Assembly: GCA_031976175.1 (NCBI GenBank)
Contig: DALYLR010000017.1
Coordinates: 1 to 64,000, forward strand
Length of the DNA: 64,000 nt
Origin: DMER01 sp003451645
GTDB taxonomy: Bacteria > Pseudomonadota > Alphaproteobacteria > Micropepsales > Micropepsaceae
Direction: 5' to 3'
The position numbers and the translations under genes were made by a program. Numbering within the stretch: position 1 is the stretch's first letter; each line of letters starts with the position of its first letter. The notes under the pieces are model-generated. The model searched no databases. It saw only the letters and a program-made list of their open reading frames with translations, and was not told where the DNA came from. This document shows positions 7,696 to 16,504 of this stretch, one piece after another.

Positions 7696-10600
7696 ATGAA
7701 AGTGAACTCCCGGACCTTGAAGTCCATGTTGCTGGCAACAGCGGCACTAACCGCGGTGGGCTTTGCCAATTCCGCAATTGCGCAGGATGCGCCGGAAGCG
7801 ACCGACGAAAAGGTGACCGTCACGGGAACGCGTATTAAGCGCGCCAACCTGACCTCGGTGTCGCCTGTGTCGACCTTGTCGGCCACCGAAGTGAAAACGT
7901 CGGGTACCACCTCAATCGAGCAATTGCTCAACAATCAACCAACCGTCGTTCCCGGCCAAACGGGCGAAGTCGCCAACGGCGCGACCGGTATTGCCACTGT
8001 CGACCTGCGGGGCTTGGGCCCACAGCGCACCCTGGTGCTGATCAATGGCCGCCGCGTGGCGCCTGGCGATCCGTTCCAACCGGTTGCGGACTTGAATGCC
8101 ATTCCTGTGTCGCTGATTAGCCGCGTTGAAGTGGTGTCGGGCGGTGCGTCGGCCGTGTATGGCTCGGACGCTTTGGCGGGCGCTGTTAACTTCATCATGA
8201 AGCGCGACTTCGAAGGCGTTCAAATCGATGCGCAATATGCCTTCGCGCAACACACCAATGATGACAGCGTGGCGCGCGCACGTTTGACCGCCACGGGCAA
8301 CCCGCTGCCGCGTGAAGACGTGACGGACGCCGAAGTGTTCACGACCACGGTCACCGTCGGTGCGAACACGGGTGACGGCAAAGGTAACGTCACCTTGTAT
8401 GCCGCGTTCTCGAACTTCCAGGAACTGCGTCAAGATCAACGCGATTTCTCGGCCTGTTCGTATCTGGATACGGGCGCCAGCTTGATCTGCTTGGGTTCGT
8501 CCAACTTCAACCGGTTTACGACGGTCGGCTTGAATGGTGGTTCGGTTCCCGCGCAGCCGCGCTACTTCATCAATCCCTCGAATGACGGCAATGCGGCGAA
8601 CAACTCCAACACGTTGTGGAATGCTGTTCCGGCCACGGTTCGCGCCTTCAACTTCGCGCCGGACAACTTCCTGCAACGTCCGCGTGACACCTATCAATTT
8701 GGTGGCTTCGCGCATTACGAAATCAGCAAGCATGCTGATGTCTATGCGGAAGTGATGTTCACCAACGACACGACCCGCGCTCAGATCGCGGCCTCGGGTG
8801 CGTTTGCTGGCTCGTTCGTCCAAGTCAACTGCGACAATCCTTTGATGTCAGCTGCGCAATTCGCGAACTTCTGCGGTGCGGTTGGTGCTGTTGCCGGCAA
8901 TGGCGACGTAATTACCGTGTCGCTTGGCCGCCGCAACATCGAAGGCGGCCCGCGTCAAGCTGACCTTGAGCACTCCAACTACCGCGTCGTCACCGGCGTG
9001 AAGGGCGAGATCGCGGAAGGCTTCGACTATGACGTCTATGGCATGTACTCCAAGACGCCGTACTCCCAAGTCTACCGCAATGAGTGGTCCAAGGCTCGCG
9101 TCACGAACGCTCTGAATGTCGACCCGATCACCGGCAACTGCTTGGTGTTTGATGCCGGTACCGATCTGACCTGCCGTCCGCTCGATATCTTCTCGGGTCT
9201 GGGCGCGTTGGGTTCGGCTGGTTTGACGCCTGATCAGGCAGCAGCTCTGGCCTATGTTACGGCGACCGGCGTCATCACCGGTACAACCGAAGAACAAGTC
9301 GTGTCGGGTTCGTTCACGGGCGATCTCGGCACCCTGGGCATCCAAAGCCCCGGCAGCGATCGTGGTGTGCAATTGGCTGCTGGCGTTGAGTACCGCCGCC
9401 AGGCGATCCAATATGATGCGTCGCGCGATTTCCAAATCGACGACCTGTTCGGTCAAGGTGGTAATACGCCGTCGCAGCCGCTCGCTGACTATGACGTGTT
9501 CGAAGCCTTTGGCGAGTTGGAAATCCCGCTCGTGTCTGACAAGCCCTTCTTCAAGCTCTTGTCGGTCAATGCTGGTTACCGTATCTCGGACTATGAGACC
9601 GCAGGCATCACGCATGCCTACAAGTATGGTGCGGAGTGGGCCCCATCGGATGACATCCGCTTCCGTGGTTCGTTCAACCGCGCAACGCGTGCGCCGAACG
9701 TGCTTGAGTTGTTCGGACCGATCCAAACCGGTCTGTTCGGCGGTAACGATCCTTGCGCCGGCGCCGTGCCAACCGCAACGCTTGCGCAATGTATCAACAT
9801 GGGTCTTGCGACGCCTGCTCAGCAAGCGCTGTACGGCTCGATCCCGGACTGCCCGTCCGCTCAATGTCAGCAATTGTTCGGTGGCAACCCCAACCTGAAG
9901 CCGGAAGACAGCGACACCATCACCTATGGTTTCGTGTTCACGCCGACCTTCTTGAAGGGCTTCTCGCTGACGGTTGACTACTTCGACATCGAAGTGAGCA
10001 ACCGCATCGGCCAGGTTGGTCCGGGCACGATCATCAATCAGTGCTTGACCGGCAACCTCGGGCTTTGCGCGCTTGTGTCTCGTGATCCGCTCACCGGTGG
10101 TATCGCAGTCTCCGGCTTCGGCGTGCAAGACCTGAACGTGAATGCGGGTACTCTGGCGACGGCCGGTATCGACATCGAGGCGGGCTATGCCATCGATGTT
10201 GGCTCGGTCGGCAACCTCTCGCTCAGCTACTTCGCGACGGTCCTCGACAAGTACGAAGTCACCAACCTCGCCTCGACGCCGTATGATTGCGTTGGCTTCT
10301 TCGGCGTGGTTTGCGGAACGCCCGTGTTCGAGTATCGCCATAAGGCGCGCGCGACCTGGGCCACCCCTTGGGATGTGGATCTGTCGGTTGCATGGCGCCA
10401 CTACTCGGAAGGGTTCCTGGACGCGAACACCGCCAATCCTGACTTCAACGGGATCTGCGGCGGACCGTGCGGCCTTGTCCCATCGAACTACATCGAAGCG
10501 TTCGACTATTTCGACCTCAGCGGGTCGTGGAACGTGTCGGAGAACTACACCGTTCGCTTTGGTGTCAACAACGTCGCGGACAAGAACCCGCCCGTGCTCG

Positions 10601-10713
10601 ACAGCAACACGATCGGCGTCGTTTCGCCGCCGCTCGGCAACGCCAACACCTATCCTGGCACCTACGACTCCTTCGGCCGCGAATTCTTCATCGGCGGTAC
10701 GGCGAAGTTCTAA
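7696..10713 (+). CDS. TonB-dependent outer-membrane receptor
   Basis: About 1005-residue outer-membrane transporter that imports a bound ligand using TonB/ExbBD energy. A signal peptide ends at NSAIAQDA. A TonB-box-like segment KVTVTGTRI follows, then a plug domain (about residues 45-165) with VDLRGLGPQRTLVLINGRR and VEVVSGGASAVYGSDALAGAVNFI. The long barrel ends in the canonical aromatic residue (FFIGGTAKF). Codon use is richer in GGT, CGT and GTT than the neighbours, as in highly expressed genes. GTG 7690 is an alternative start only two codons upstream. The ligand is unknown. A strong terminator follows, so it is probably monocistronic. Confidence 0.95.
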   Translation: MKVNSRTLKSMLLATAALTAVGFANSAIAQDAPEATDEKVTVTGTRIKRANLTSVSPVSTLSATEVKTSGTTSIEQLLNNQPTVVPGQTGEVANGATGIATVDLRGLGPQRTLVLINGRRVAPGDPFQPVADLNAIPVSLISRVEVVSGGASAVYGSDALAGAVNFIMKRDFEGVQIDAQYAFAQHTNDDSVARARLTATGNPLPREDVTDAEVFTTTVTVGANTGDGKGNVTLYAAFSNFQELRQDQRDFSACSYLDTGASLICLGSSNFNRFTTVGLNGGSVPAQPRYFINPSNDGNAANNSNTLWNAVPATVRAFNFAPDNFLQRPRDTYQFGGFAHYEISKHADVYAEVMFTNDTTRAQIAASGAFAGSFVQVNCDNPLMSAAQFANFCGAVGAVAGNGDVITVSLGRRNIEGGPRQADLEHSNYRVVTGVKGEIAEGFDYDVYGMYSKTPYSQVYRNEWSKARVTNALNVDPITGNCLVFDAGTDLTCRPLDIFSGLGALGSAGLTPDQAAALAYVTATGVITGTTEEQVVSGSFTGDLGTLGIQSPGSDRGVQLAAGVEYRRQAIQYDASRDFQIDDLFGQGGNTPSQPLADYDVFEAFGELEIPLVSDKPFFKLLSVNAGYRISDYETAGITHAYKYGAEWAPSDDIRFRGSFNRATRAPNVLELFGPIQTGLFGGNDPCAGAVPTATLAQCINMGLATPAQQALYGSIPDCPSAQCQQLFGGNPNLKPEDSDTITYGFVFTPTFLKGFSLTVDYFDIEVSNRIGQVGPGTIINQCLTGNLGLCALVSRDPLTGGIAVSGFGVQDLNVNAGTLATAGIDIEAGYAIDVGSVGNLSLSYFATVLDKYEVTNLASTPYDCVGFFGVVCGTPVFEYRHKARATWATPWDVDLSVAWRHYSEGFLDANTANPDFNGICGGPCGLVPSNYIEAFDYFDLSGSWNVSENYTVRFGVNNVADKNPPVLDSNTIGVVSPPLGNANTYPGTYDSFGREFFIGGTAKF

Positions 10714-10737
10714 GCCTGGAACCAGGTCACACGCATT

Positions 10738-10768
10738 GCGGGGCCCCTCAACGGGGCCCCGCTTTTTT
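10738..10768 (+). terminator. Rho-independent terminator of the TonB receptor gene
   Basis: A perfect 10-bp stem, GCGGGGCCCC (10738-10747) with GGGGCCCCGC (10753-10762), closes a 5-base loop and is followed by six T. It starts 25 bases after the receptor stop. Confidence 0.95.
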
Positions 10769-10811
10769 GTGGCGCAAGGATGATTGGGCGTGCCGCTCGT
10801 TTGAGCGGGTC

Positions 10812-12083
10812 TTACTCCCGCTCGAACTCGTCTTCGGCGACCATCATCTCGCGGACGAGTTGGCGCTCCGCTTCGGTGAGATTGGGGTTCCAAACGTCAA
10901 AGATCAGGATGATCCGGCGTTCGTCACTGTCGTTCATCGCCTCATGCTCGATACTGTCATCGAATACCCAAGCCTCACCGCGCTTGAACGGACGCTTATC
11001 ATTGCCGACGCGGAACCAAGTGTTCTCCGGCACGATCAACGGCAAATGCACGATCGAGCGAATGTTGTTGACGCCGGTGTGTGGCGGGATGTGCGTCTTG
11101 GCATCCAATGCTGAGAAAAACGCCGTGGGTCCGCGGCCAGGAATATCGAGGCGCGGGATCCGCTCCAGAATGGCAAGTGTCTTAGGCGCTCGTCTGCAGA
11201 TGTGATCGATCCGTGTTCCATCTTTGTAGAGGAATAGCGCGCTCCACCGTTGCGACTTGTTGAGCTCCGCCCACTGGTTCAGAGGTTCGGTCGCCTCCTT
11301 TTGGACATAGGCTTCGAACTCGCTGCCGATCTCTCGGAGGATGCCGTCAAGTTCGCCCAAGATGTCGTCTGTTGCCGCTTCTAACTGCGCAAGCCAGGGA
11401 AAACGCGCGCGCTTGAAAAAGCATGTCGCCGGAAGCTCGGGGAAATGAAACCGCACCGGTTCGTGGACATAGGCCTTTTTCACGCCCGCCATGATCGCGA
11501 GCGATTCATCAAAGCGCGCGACATCCTCGCCCGCAAGGTGGTCCCGCGCCACCTTCGTCCGGCTTTGCAGGAAGGCTTCCTTTTGCGCCGTATAGGTGTC
11601 GACGACGGTCTTGGCTCGGATCGCGTGCGCTTGGATTGTCGGCGCCAGCTGATTGTGAGGCGGGGCAATCCGTAAGGCATTGCTGTAGACATTGGCCGCT
11701 TGTTTGGGGCGGCCCATCCTCTCAAGATAGGCTCCCCGCGCAAATTGCGCCGGATAGAAATAGGGATCGGCGCGGATTGCCGCGTCGAGCGCTTGACCCT
11801 GGGTGTAGGTGTCGCCCATGGCCTCGGCGACATAGGAAATGTTGAGCTGGATGACCGGCTGCTTGGGGTCGGCCGCTGCCGCCTGGCGGAAAAAATTGAG
11901 CGCGCGGGTAAGGTCGCGGGCTTCCATCGCTTGCCGCCCGAAAAAGAATAACGCTTCCGGGTGGTTCGGTGCCAATTTAAGCACCTCGTCATACCGTCGG
12001 CTGGCATTGGCAAGATCGCCGGCCCGCATGGCGTTGGCGGCGGCGAGGGCGAGGCTCACGACCTGATCGGAGAATTGTGCCAT
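10812..12083 (-). CDS. TPR protein with C-terminal aspartyl/asparaginyl beta-hydroxylase domain
   Basis: 423 residues. The first ~140 form tetratricopeptide repeats (AGDLANASRRYDEVLKLAPNHPEA and similar), a protein-protein interaction module. The C-terminal ~220 residues match the aspartyl/asparaginyl beta-hydroxylase family, a 2-oxoglutarate/Fe(II) double-stranded beta-helix. HIPPHTGVNN carries the first iron-ligand His, DDSIEHEAMN the second His, and ERRIILIFDVW the 2OG-binding Arg. It would hydroxylate Asp/Asn or a related side chain in a protein or peptide; the target is unknown. It is convergent with the TonB receptor and divergent from a second TPR-oxygenase, with 187 bases between the starts. 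Confidence 0.87.
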   Translation of the reverse strand: MAQFSDQVVSLALAAANAMRAGDLANASRRYDEVLKLAPNHPEALFFFGRQAMEARDLTRALNFFRQAAAADPKQPVIQLNISYVAEAMGDTYTQGQALDAAIRADPYFYPAQFARGAYLERMGRPKQAANVYSNALRIAPPHNQLAPTIQAHAIRAKTVVDTYTAQKEAFLQSRTKVARDHLAGEDVARFDESLAIMAGVKKAYVHEPVRFHFPELPATCFFKRARFPWLAQLEAATDDILGELDGILREIGSEFEAYVQKEATEPLNQWAELNKSQRWSALFLYKDGTRIDHICRRAPKTLAILERIPRLDIPGRGPTAFFSALDAKTHIPPHTGVNNIRSIVHLPLIVPENTWFRVGNDKRPFKRGEAWVFDDSIEHEAMNDSDERRIILIFDVWNPNLTEAERQLVREMMVAEDEFERE

Positions 12084-12270
12084 GGGCGCGGTGTCCTTAA
12101 TGGGCGAGAGAGACGACGATAGTTGAAAGCTTTGGCGTTATAGTCAGATTAATGACATTTCTTCTACGCCCCCAAGCCTGCTGTGGCAGACTGGCCCTGG
12201 GTTTGCAGGCCAACCCATTCCGCCAGGTGACCGTGGCCAGGATCGGGTAGACTGGCAGAGGGAGATTATC

Positions 12271-14112
12271 GTGAGCAATGCACCCGCACCGCAAAAGCTA
12301 ACGCCCCAGCAGGTCTCGGAGGCTTTCAAAAAGGTCCAGCATCTGCAGCAGATCGGCCAATGGGAGGCGTCCGAGCCGATCCTGCGAGCGCTGGAATCCG
12401 CGCTGCCCAAGCATCCGGCGATCTGCGCGGCGCTGGCACATAACGCCAAACGCCGGGGCGACACTGGGATGGCGGAGCGCTATTTGCGCGATGCAATCCG
12501 TTTGGCGCCGCAAGAGCCCGCCTTTCAGAACAATCTGGCCTCGCTGTATCTGGGCGTTGAGCGGCCAGCCGATGCTAAGCCCGTTCTGGAGGCCCTGCTG
12601 CTACGTCATCCTCAGTTCCCCGACGCGATATACAATATGGGCCGCACGATGGAGGAGTTGCAGGACGCAACATCCGCATGCGCCTGGTTTGAACAGTACG
12701 CCGTGCTCGCACCTCGGGACCCCAAGGGCTATGTGCGCCTTATGGCGCAGGCGCTTCATCGGGAAGACTTCGAAGGCGTCTTTGCCTGGGCTGCTAAAGC
12801 AAAGGGCCACGGCCTAGAGACATTCGATCTTGTTTACTACGAAGCCTGTGCTTTGGCAGCTCAGGGTCAGCACGCGCGCGCGCTTGAGATGCACCGCAGG
12901 GCGCAAGCCTTGGATCCGGCGCGCTGGCAGGCCCGCAAGGGTGCCGCAAATATGTTGTTCGCGCTGGAGCGCGATGACGAGGGGTTGGCTGAACTCTATA
13001 CAATCAGTCAAACGTGGCCGGAACTCTTGGACGTTCACGCGGAACACAGTAGCAGGTCATGGACCACCGGCCGCAAGGACGGATTTCTGGCGACTTTTCG
13101 CGCTTTGGACGAGCGTGGCCAGGCGACGCCCAGCCACCTCACGATTGAGGCACAGTTGCTGATCCGCGCAGAACGGATTGAGGAGGCGATCGATCTGATG
13201 GAGCGGTCCTTGCGCCGCTTTCCGGATCACCCGGAAATCCTCGGCATGCTCGCGACGTGCTATTCGCACACGCCAGATACCGCGCGTGCCGCTCAACTGT
13301 TCGAGCGGACCCTGCGTATCAATCCGCGCGATGTTCTGGCGTTGCAGAATTACGGCTTCATGGCCATTAGCACGCACAAGCCCGACTTGGCCGTCACACT
13401 TTTTGACGCATTATTGCAGGTCAATGACGTCGACCAGTTGGCGCTCGCGGGCCAAGGTTTGGCCTTGCGGGAACTTGGCGATAGCCGCGCGGACATCCTC
13501 TTCGACTTCGAGCGCTTCGTCCGGCCCTTTGATGTGCCCTTGCCAGCAGACTACGCAAGTGTTGAGGCCTTCAACGCGGAATTGGCAGAGCAGCTTGCGG
13601 GCCTGCATACCCAGAAACTCAGCCCCATCGACCAGACTCTCAGAGGCGGCACCCAGACGCCTGGGCAATTGTTCGGGAAACACAAAGGCGCGGTAGCGGC
13701 CTTGCAGACGCAGCTTGGTCTTGTCATTCGCCAATATCTTCGCGAGCTGCCAGACGATGACCGGCACCCGTTCCTCAAGCGTAAGGCGCAAGATTTCCGA
13801 TTCTCCGGTTCATGGTCCTGCCAGCTCAAGAGTGGCGGATTTCACACTAACCATGTGCACAATATGGGATGGATCAGTTCCGCCTACTATGTCCAATTGC
13901 CTGAGGTCCTGAAGAATGAGGACCGCAAGGAGGGGTGGATCAATTTCGGTCAGTCCAATTTGGCGGCTGGCCCAAAGGATGTGCCCGGCCATTATGTCCG
14001 GCCAAGGGTCGGCCGGCTTGTGCTATTCCCGTCATACTTTTGGCACGGAACCGTGCCATTTGAGAGCGGAACAGCGCGCGTGACAGTGGCCTTTGACGCT
14101 TTGCCGCAGTAA
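12271..14112 (+). CDS. TPR protein with C-terminal 2OG-Fe(II) oxygenase domain
   Basis: 613 residues starting at GTG with GAGGGAG just upstream. Tandem TPR repeats fill about residues 15-400 (PEILGMLATCYSHTPDTARAA and similar). The last ~110 residues match the putative 2OG-Fe(II) oxygenase family of PF13759 type. HTNHVHNMGW supplies His ligands, FPSYFWHGTVPF the distal His, and TARVTVAFD the 2OG-binding Arg. It is expected to be a cytoplasmic hydroxylase with a TPR scaffold for its substrate. It uses a different oxygenase family from its divergent neighbour but the same architecture, which suggests paired action on a shared target. That pairing is inference. Confidence 0.85.
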   Translation: MSNAPAPQKLTPQQVSEAFKKVQHLQQIGQWEASEPILRALESALPKHPAICAALAHNAKRRGDTGMAERYLRDAIRLAPQEPAFQNNLASLYLGVERPADAKPVLEALLLRHPQFPDAIYNMGRTMEELQDATSACAWFEQYAVLAPRDPKGYVRLMAQALHREDFEGVFAWAAKAKGHGLETFDLVYYEACALAAQGQHARALEMHRRAQALDPARWQARKGAANMLFALERDDEGLAELYTISQTWPELLDVHAEHSSRSWTTGRKDGFLATFRALDERGQATPSHLTIEAQLLIRAERIEEAIDLMERSLRRFPDHPEILGMLATCYSHTPDTARAAQLFERTLRINPRDVLALQNYGFMAISTHKPDLAVTLFDALLQVNDVDQLALAGQGLALRELGDSRADILFDFERFVRPFDVPLPADYASVEAFNAELAEQLAGLHTQKLSPIDQTLRGGTQTPGQLFGKHKGAVAALQTQLGLVIRQYLRELPDDDRHPFLKRKAQDFRFSGSWSCQLKSGGFHTNHVHNMGWISSAYYVQLPEVLKNEDRKEGWINFGQSNLAAGPKDVPGHYVRPRVGRLVLFPSYFWHGTVPFESGTARVTVAFDALPQ

Positions 14113-14214
14113 GGTGGGGTCAGTTTTGGCCGCTGGTTTGTGCTCTTTTGAATTGCGCGCGGAGCAGCGGCTGCGGGTCGGGTCCATCTTTCTAGTTTGG
14201 GGCGGTTACCAACA

Positions 14215-15030
14215 ATGAAGAACTCAGTCTTCCACACCGTGATTATCGCAGCCGCAGCAAGTGCCGCATGGGCAGCGCCTGCCAATGCCGCATCCCTTGC
14301 CCGGCTTCTGGCGTGTGCAGATATTCCGCGTGCGGAGGAACGCTTGCAGTGCTTCGATGCGGCCTCGCGTGAGGCGTTGGGCCTTGGGGCGGAGCCCGGC
14401 CCCCGGCCCGAACAGTCGGAAGTCCAGAAAATCGAAGCGCGTGAACGCGCCCTCGAAGCAAGGGAACGCGCGCTGGAGAAGCGCGAAAAGGATTTGGCCA
14501 AGGCGCCAATCCCTGCAGCGGCCCCAACCTCGGTCGCTGAAAAGGCAATGGCGCCTGCCGCGACCTCAGTGGCGGCGTTGGAGCAACGCGCCAAGGAGCT
14601 GGCTGCCAAGGAAGCCGAACTGAAGGAGCGCGAAGCCAAATTGCTCAAGCCAGATGATGCGAAGCTGGCTGAAGAGGCAACCCTTTTTGGCATCCCCATT
14701 CCCTTTACGCGCAAGGATACCTTGGCCCAAAGCAACGAACTGCCCGGGCAAACGATTGAGCGTGATGATGATGGCGAGATTGCAGCGTTGCGCTCCAATG
14801 TTCGCGAATGGAGCAAGACGGCCGAGGGCATGCTGATCATTGTTCTGGAGAACGGGCAGGTCTGGCGGCAGACCGATGGCGACGCGCCGCGCTTGTCGAG
14901 CGAACCTGAAAGCCCGCATGTTGCGCGTATTTCCCGCGGGGCGTTGGGCAGCTATAACATGACGATCGATGACTCGAACCGGTTGATGAAGGTGCGCCGG
15001 GTCGACGGCAAGCAGAGCAAAAAGAAATAG
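14215..15030 (+). CDS. Secreted coiled-coil protein of unknown function
   Basis: 271 residues. A signal peptide ends near AAPANAAS. Next comes a short segment with two Cys (LLACADIPRAEERLQCFD), probably a disulfide. A highly charged helix of repeated ARERALE/AKELAAKEAELKEREAK heptads covers about residues 70-145, likely a coiled coil. The C-terminal ~90 residues contain LIIVLENGQVWRQTDGD and a Lys-rich tail. The N-terminal Cys segment and C-terminal GQVWRQ motif occur in many alphaproteobacterial periplasmic proteins of unknown function. ATG 14215 was preferred to an in-frame TTG at 14197. Confidence 0.75.
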   Translation: MKNSVFHTVIIAAAASAAWAAPANAASLARLLACADIPRAEERLQCFDAASREALGLGAEPGPRPEQSEVQKIEARERALEARERALEKREKDLAKAPIPAAAPTSVAEKAMAPAATSVAALEQRAKELAAKEAELKEREAKLLKPDDAKLAEEATLFGIPIPFTRKDTLAQSNELPGQTIERDDDGEIAALRSNVREWSKTAEGMLIIVLENGQVWRQTDGDAPRLSSEPESPHVARISRGALGSYNMTIDDSNRLMKVRRVDGKQSKKK

Positions 15031-15055
15031 ATCAGACCTTCGACGACATGCGTGC

Positions 15056-15097
15056 GGGTGTGTGTTGCCCCTGGGGCTGCCCACACCCGTTCTGTTG
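15056..15097 (+). terminator. Probable terminator after the coiled-coil protein gene
   Basis: GGGTGTG (15056-15062) pairs with CACACCC (15082-15088), with an inner GCCC/GGGC stem, followed by the T-rich stretch GTTCTGTTGTG. It begins 25 bases after the stop. Confidence 0.6.
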
Positions 15098-15136
15098 TGT
15101 GCGATGTTCGAGGTTATATAAGAGGCGACCAAAAGC

Positions 15137-16408
15137 GTGACCGTAAAGCGAAAGCTAACGACGATAATGTGTGCCGATGTGGTGGGCTATTCCCGTCTCA
15201 TGGGCGTGGATGAGCCCGGGACCTTGCGCCGCCTCAAAGGCTGCCGCGAGTTGATGGCAGGGTTTATCGAGCATCATCATGGGCGCGTGGTCAGCTGGTC
15301 GGGCGATGCGGTGCTTGCCGATTTTGCCTCCGTAGTCGAGGCGGTGCAGTGCGCCATTGAAGTTCAGCGCGAACTCAAAGCCCGCAACGAGACGGTGCCG
15401 GATGCTGAGCGCATGGAGTTTCGAATTTGCGTCAATGTCGGCGACGTCATGGTCGAGGAGCACGACATTTTCGGCGAGGGGGTGAACATCGCGGCGCGCT
15501 TGCAGACTTTGGCACCACCCGGCGGAATCCTGATCTCCGGCGCGGTGCATGAGCAAGTCAAGAACAAGCTCTCGGTCGGCTTCGACTTCCTCGGCCGCCA
15601 GCAGGTCAAGAACATAGCGCAGGAAGTCCCGGCCTATGTCGTCTTGCATGGCGCGGTGGCGCAAGCTGCAACGCTGGCAGCATTGACGGACGCTCAGCTT
15701 ACGGAGGAAACGGCGAGCCGTTTGGCCGTGTCTAGAGCTGTGCTCCTGCGCCGGATTGGTGCCGGGTCGGTTGATGCTGCGCTGGCCGGCGGCTTGGTGT
15801 TCGGGATAGCCGTTGCGCTATCGGCCGCGGGTGCCCCATTTGCCAAGACGGCGTTGCCCTTCGGCTTCCTGACCAGTGAGCGCGTGGTCGTGCAAGGCGA
15901 ACCTGAAACCGAAATCAAAGAGGGTGGCGCGCTCGTTGTCACCCGCACACCAACAACCGTCAATCGCACTTTGCTCGGGCTGGCCACTGAGACCTACCGT
16001 ATTTGGGAGATCGAAAGCGTCCGTACGCGGACAGACGCTGGCAAGCCGCTCAATCCTGCCGAAACGCGCACCTCTCGGACAGAAGAGCAGATCTATCCGC
16101 GCTCCGGCCGGCCAGTTGATCCGCCGCATTGGCTATGGTTTGCGATCGGTGCTTATTTGGTCTTGATGATAGTGACGGAAGGCGTGGGGACCCGCCGAGT
16201 GTCGCCAGGCAAGGCTGTGTTTGGACTGAGAGTAACCGACACTAAAGGGAAGGCGACGGGGCTGTTGACGGCTTTGGTCCGCAACGCTGCGAAGCTTGTG
16301 TCGCTCCCTCCCTTGATGGCAGGCTTTCTCTTGGCCTTCCGCACGCGCCAGGCGCAAGCCTTTCACGACCTTTTGGCCGGCGCGGTCGTCACCGAGAAAA
16401 CCAAGTAA
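15137..16408 (+). CDS. Class III nucleotidyl cyclase domain fused to an RDD membrane domain
   Basis: 423 residues from a GTG start. Residues about 1-175 form a class III adenylate/guanylate cyclase domain: CADVVGYSRLM (first metal Asp), WSGDAVLADF (second metal Asp), and FGEGVNIAARL with the transition-state Asn and Arg. The residue that is usually the adenine-specifying Lys before the GD motif is Ser here (VVSWSGD), so nucleotide preference is unclear. Residues about 200-423 match the RDD family, with hydrophobic segments near 205-225, 330-350 and 385-405 and the RVSPGKAVFGLRVTD signature. This gives a membrane-anchored cyclase with the catalytic domain at the N-terminus. Confidence 0.85.
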   Translation: MTVKRKLTTIMCADVVGYSRLMGVDEPGTLRRLKGCRELMAGFIEHHHGRVVSWSGDAVLADFASVVEAVQCAIEVQRELKARNETVPDAERMEFRICVNVGDVMVEEHDIFGEGVNIAARLQTLAPPGGILISGAVHEQVKNKLSVGFDFLGRQQVKNIAQEVPAYVVLHGAVAQAATLAALTDAQLTEETASRLAVSRAVLLRRIGAGSVDAALAGGLVFGIAVALSAAGAPFAKTALPFGFLTSERVVVQGEPETEIKEGGALVVTRTPTTVNRTLLGLATETYRIWEIESVRTRTDAGKPLNPAETRTSRTEEQIYPRSGRPVDPPHWLWFAIGAYLVLMIVTEGVGTRRVSPGKAVFGLRVTDTKGKATGLLTALVRNAAKLVSLPPLMAGFLLAFRTRQAQAFHDLLAGAVVTEKTK

Positions 16409-16426
16409 TCAGCTCACGTTCCCTCG

Positions 16427-16463
16427 AAAAAGAGGCGCCCATCTTGCGATGAGCGCCCCTTTC
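16427..16463. terminator. Bidirectional terminator between cyclase and sppA genes
   Basis: GGCGCCCATC (16434-16443) pairs with GATGAGCGCC (16448-16457) with one mismatch around TTGC. A-rich sequence lies on the left and T-rich sequence on the right, so it can act on both convergent transcripts. The U-run is better on the minus strand (TCTTTTT), that is, for sppA. Confidence 0.75.
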
Positions 16464-16504
16464 TTGTGGTGTCCGGGCCCGGAGTTTGATCAGGGCCGTC
16501 GCGT

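Noticed and set aside
8848..10893. 681-codon open frame on the minus strand
   Set aside because: It is antisense to the TonB receptor, Arg-rich and low-information, with no family motif; GC-rich codon bias explains its length.
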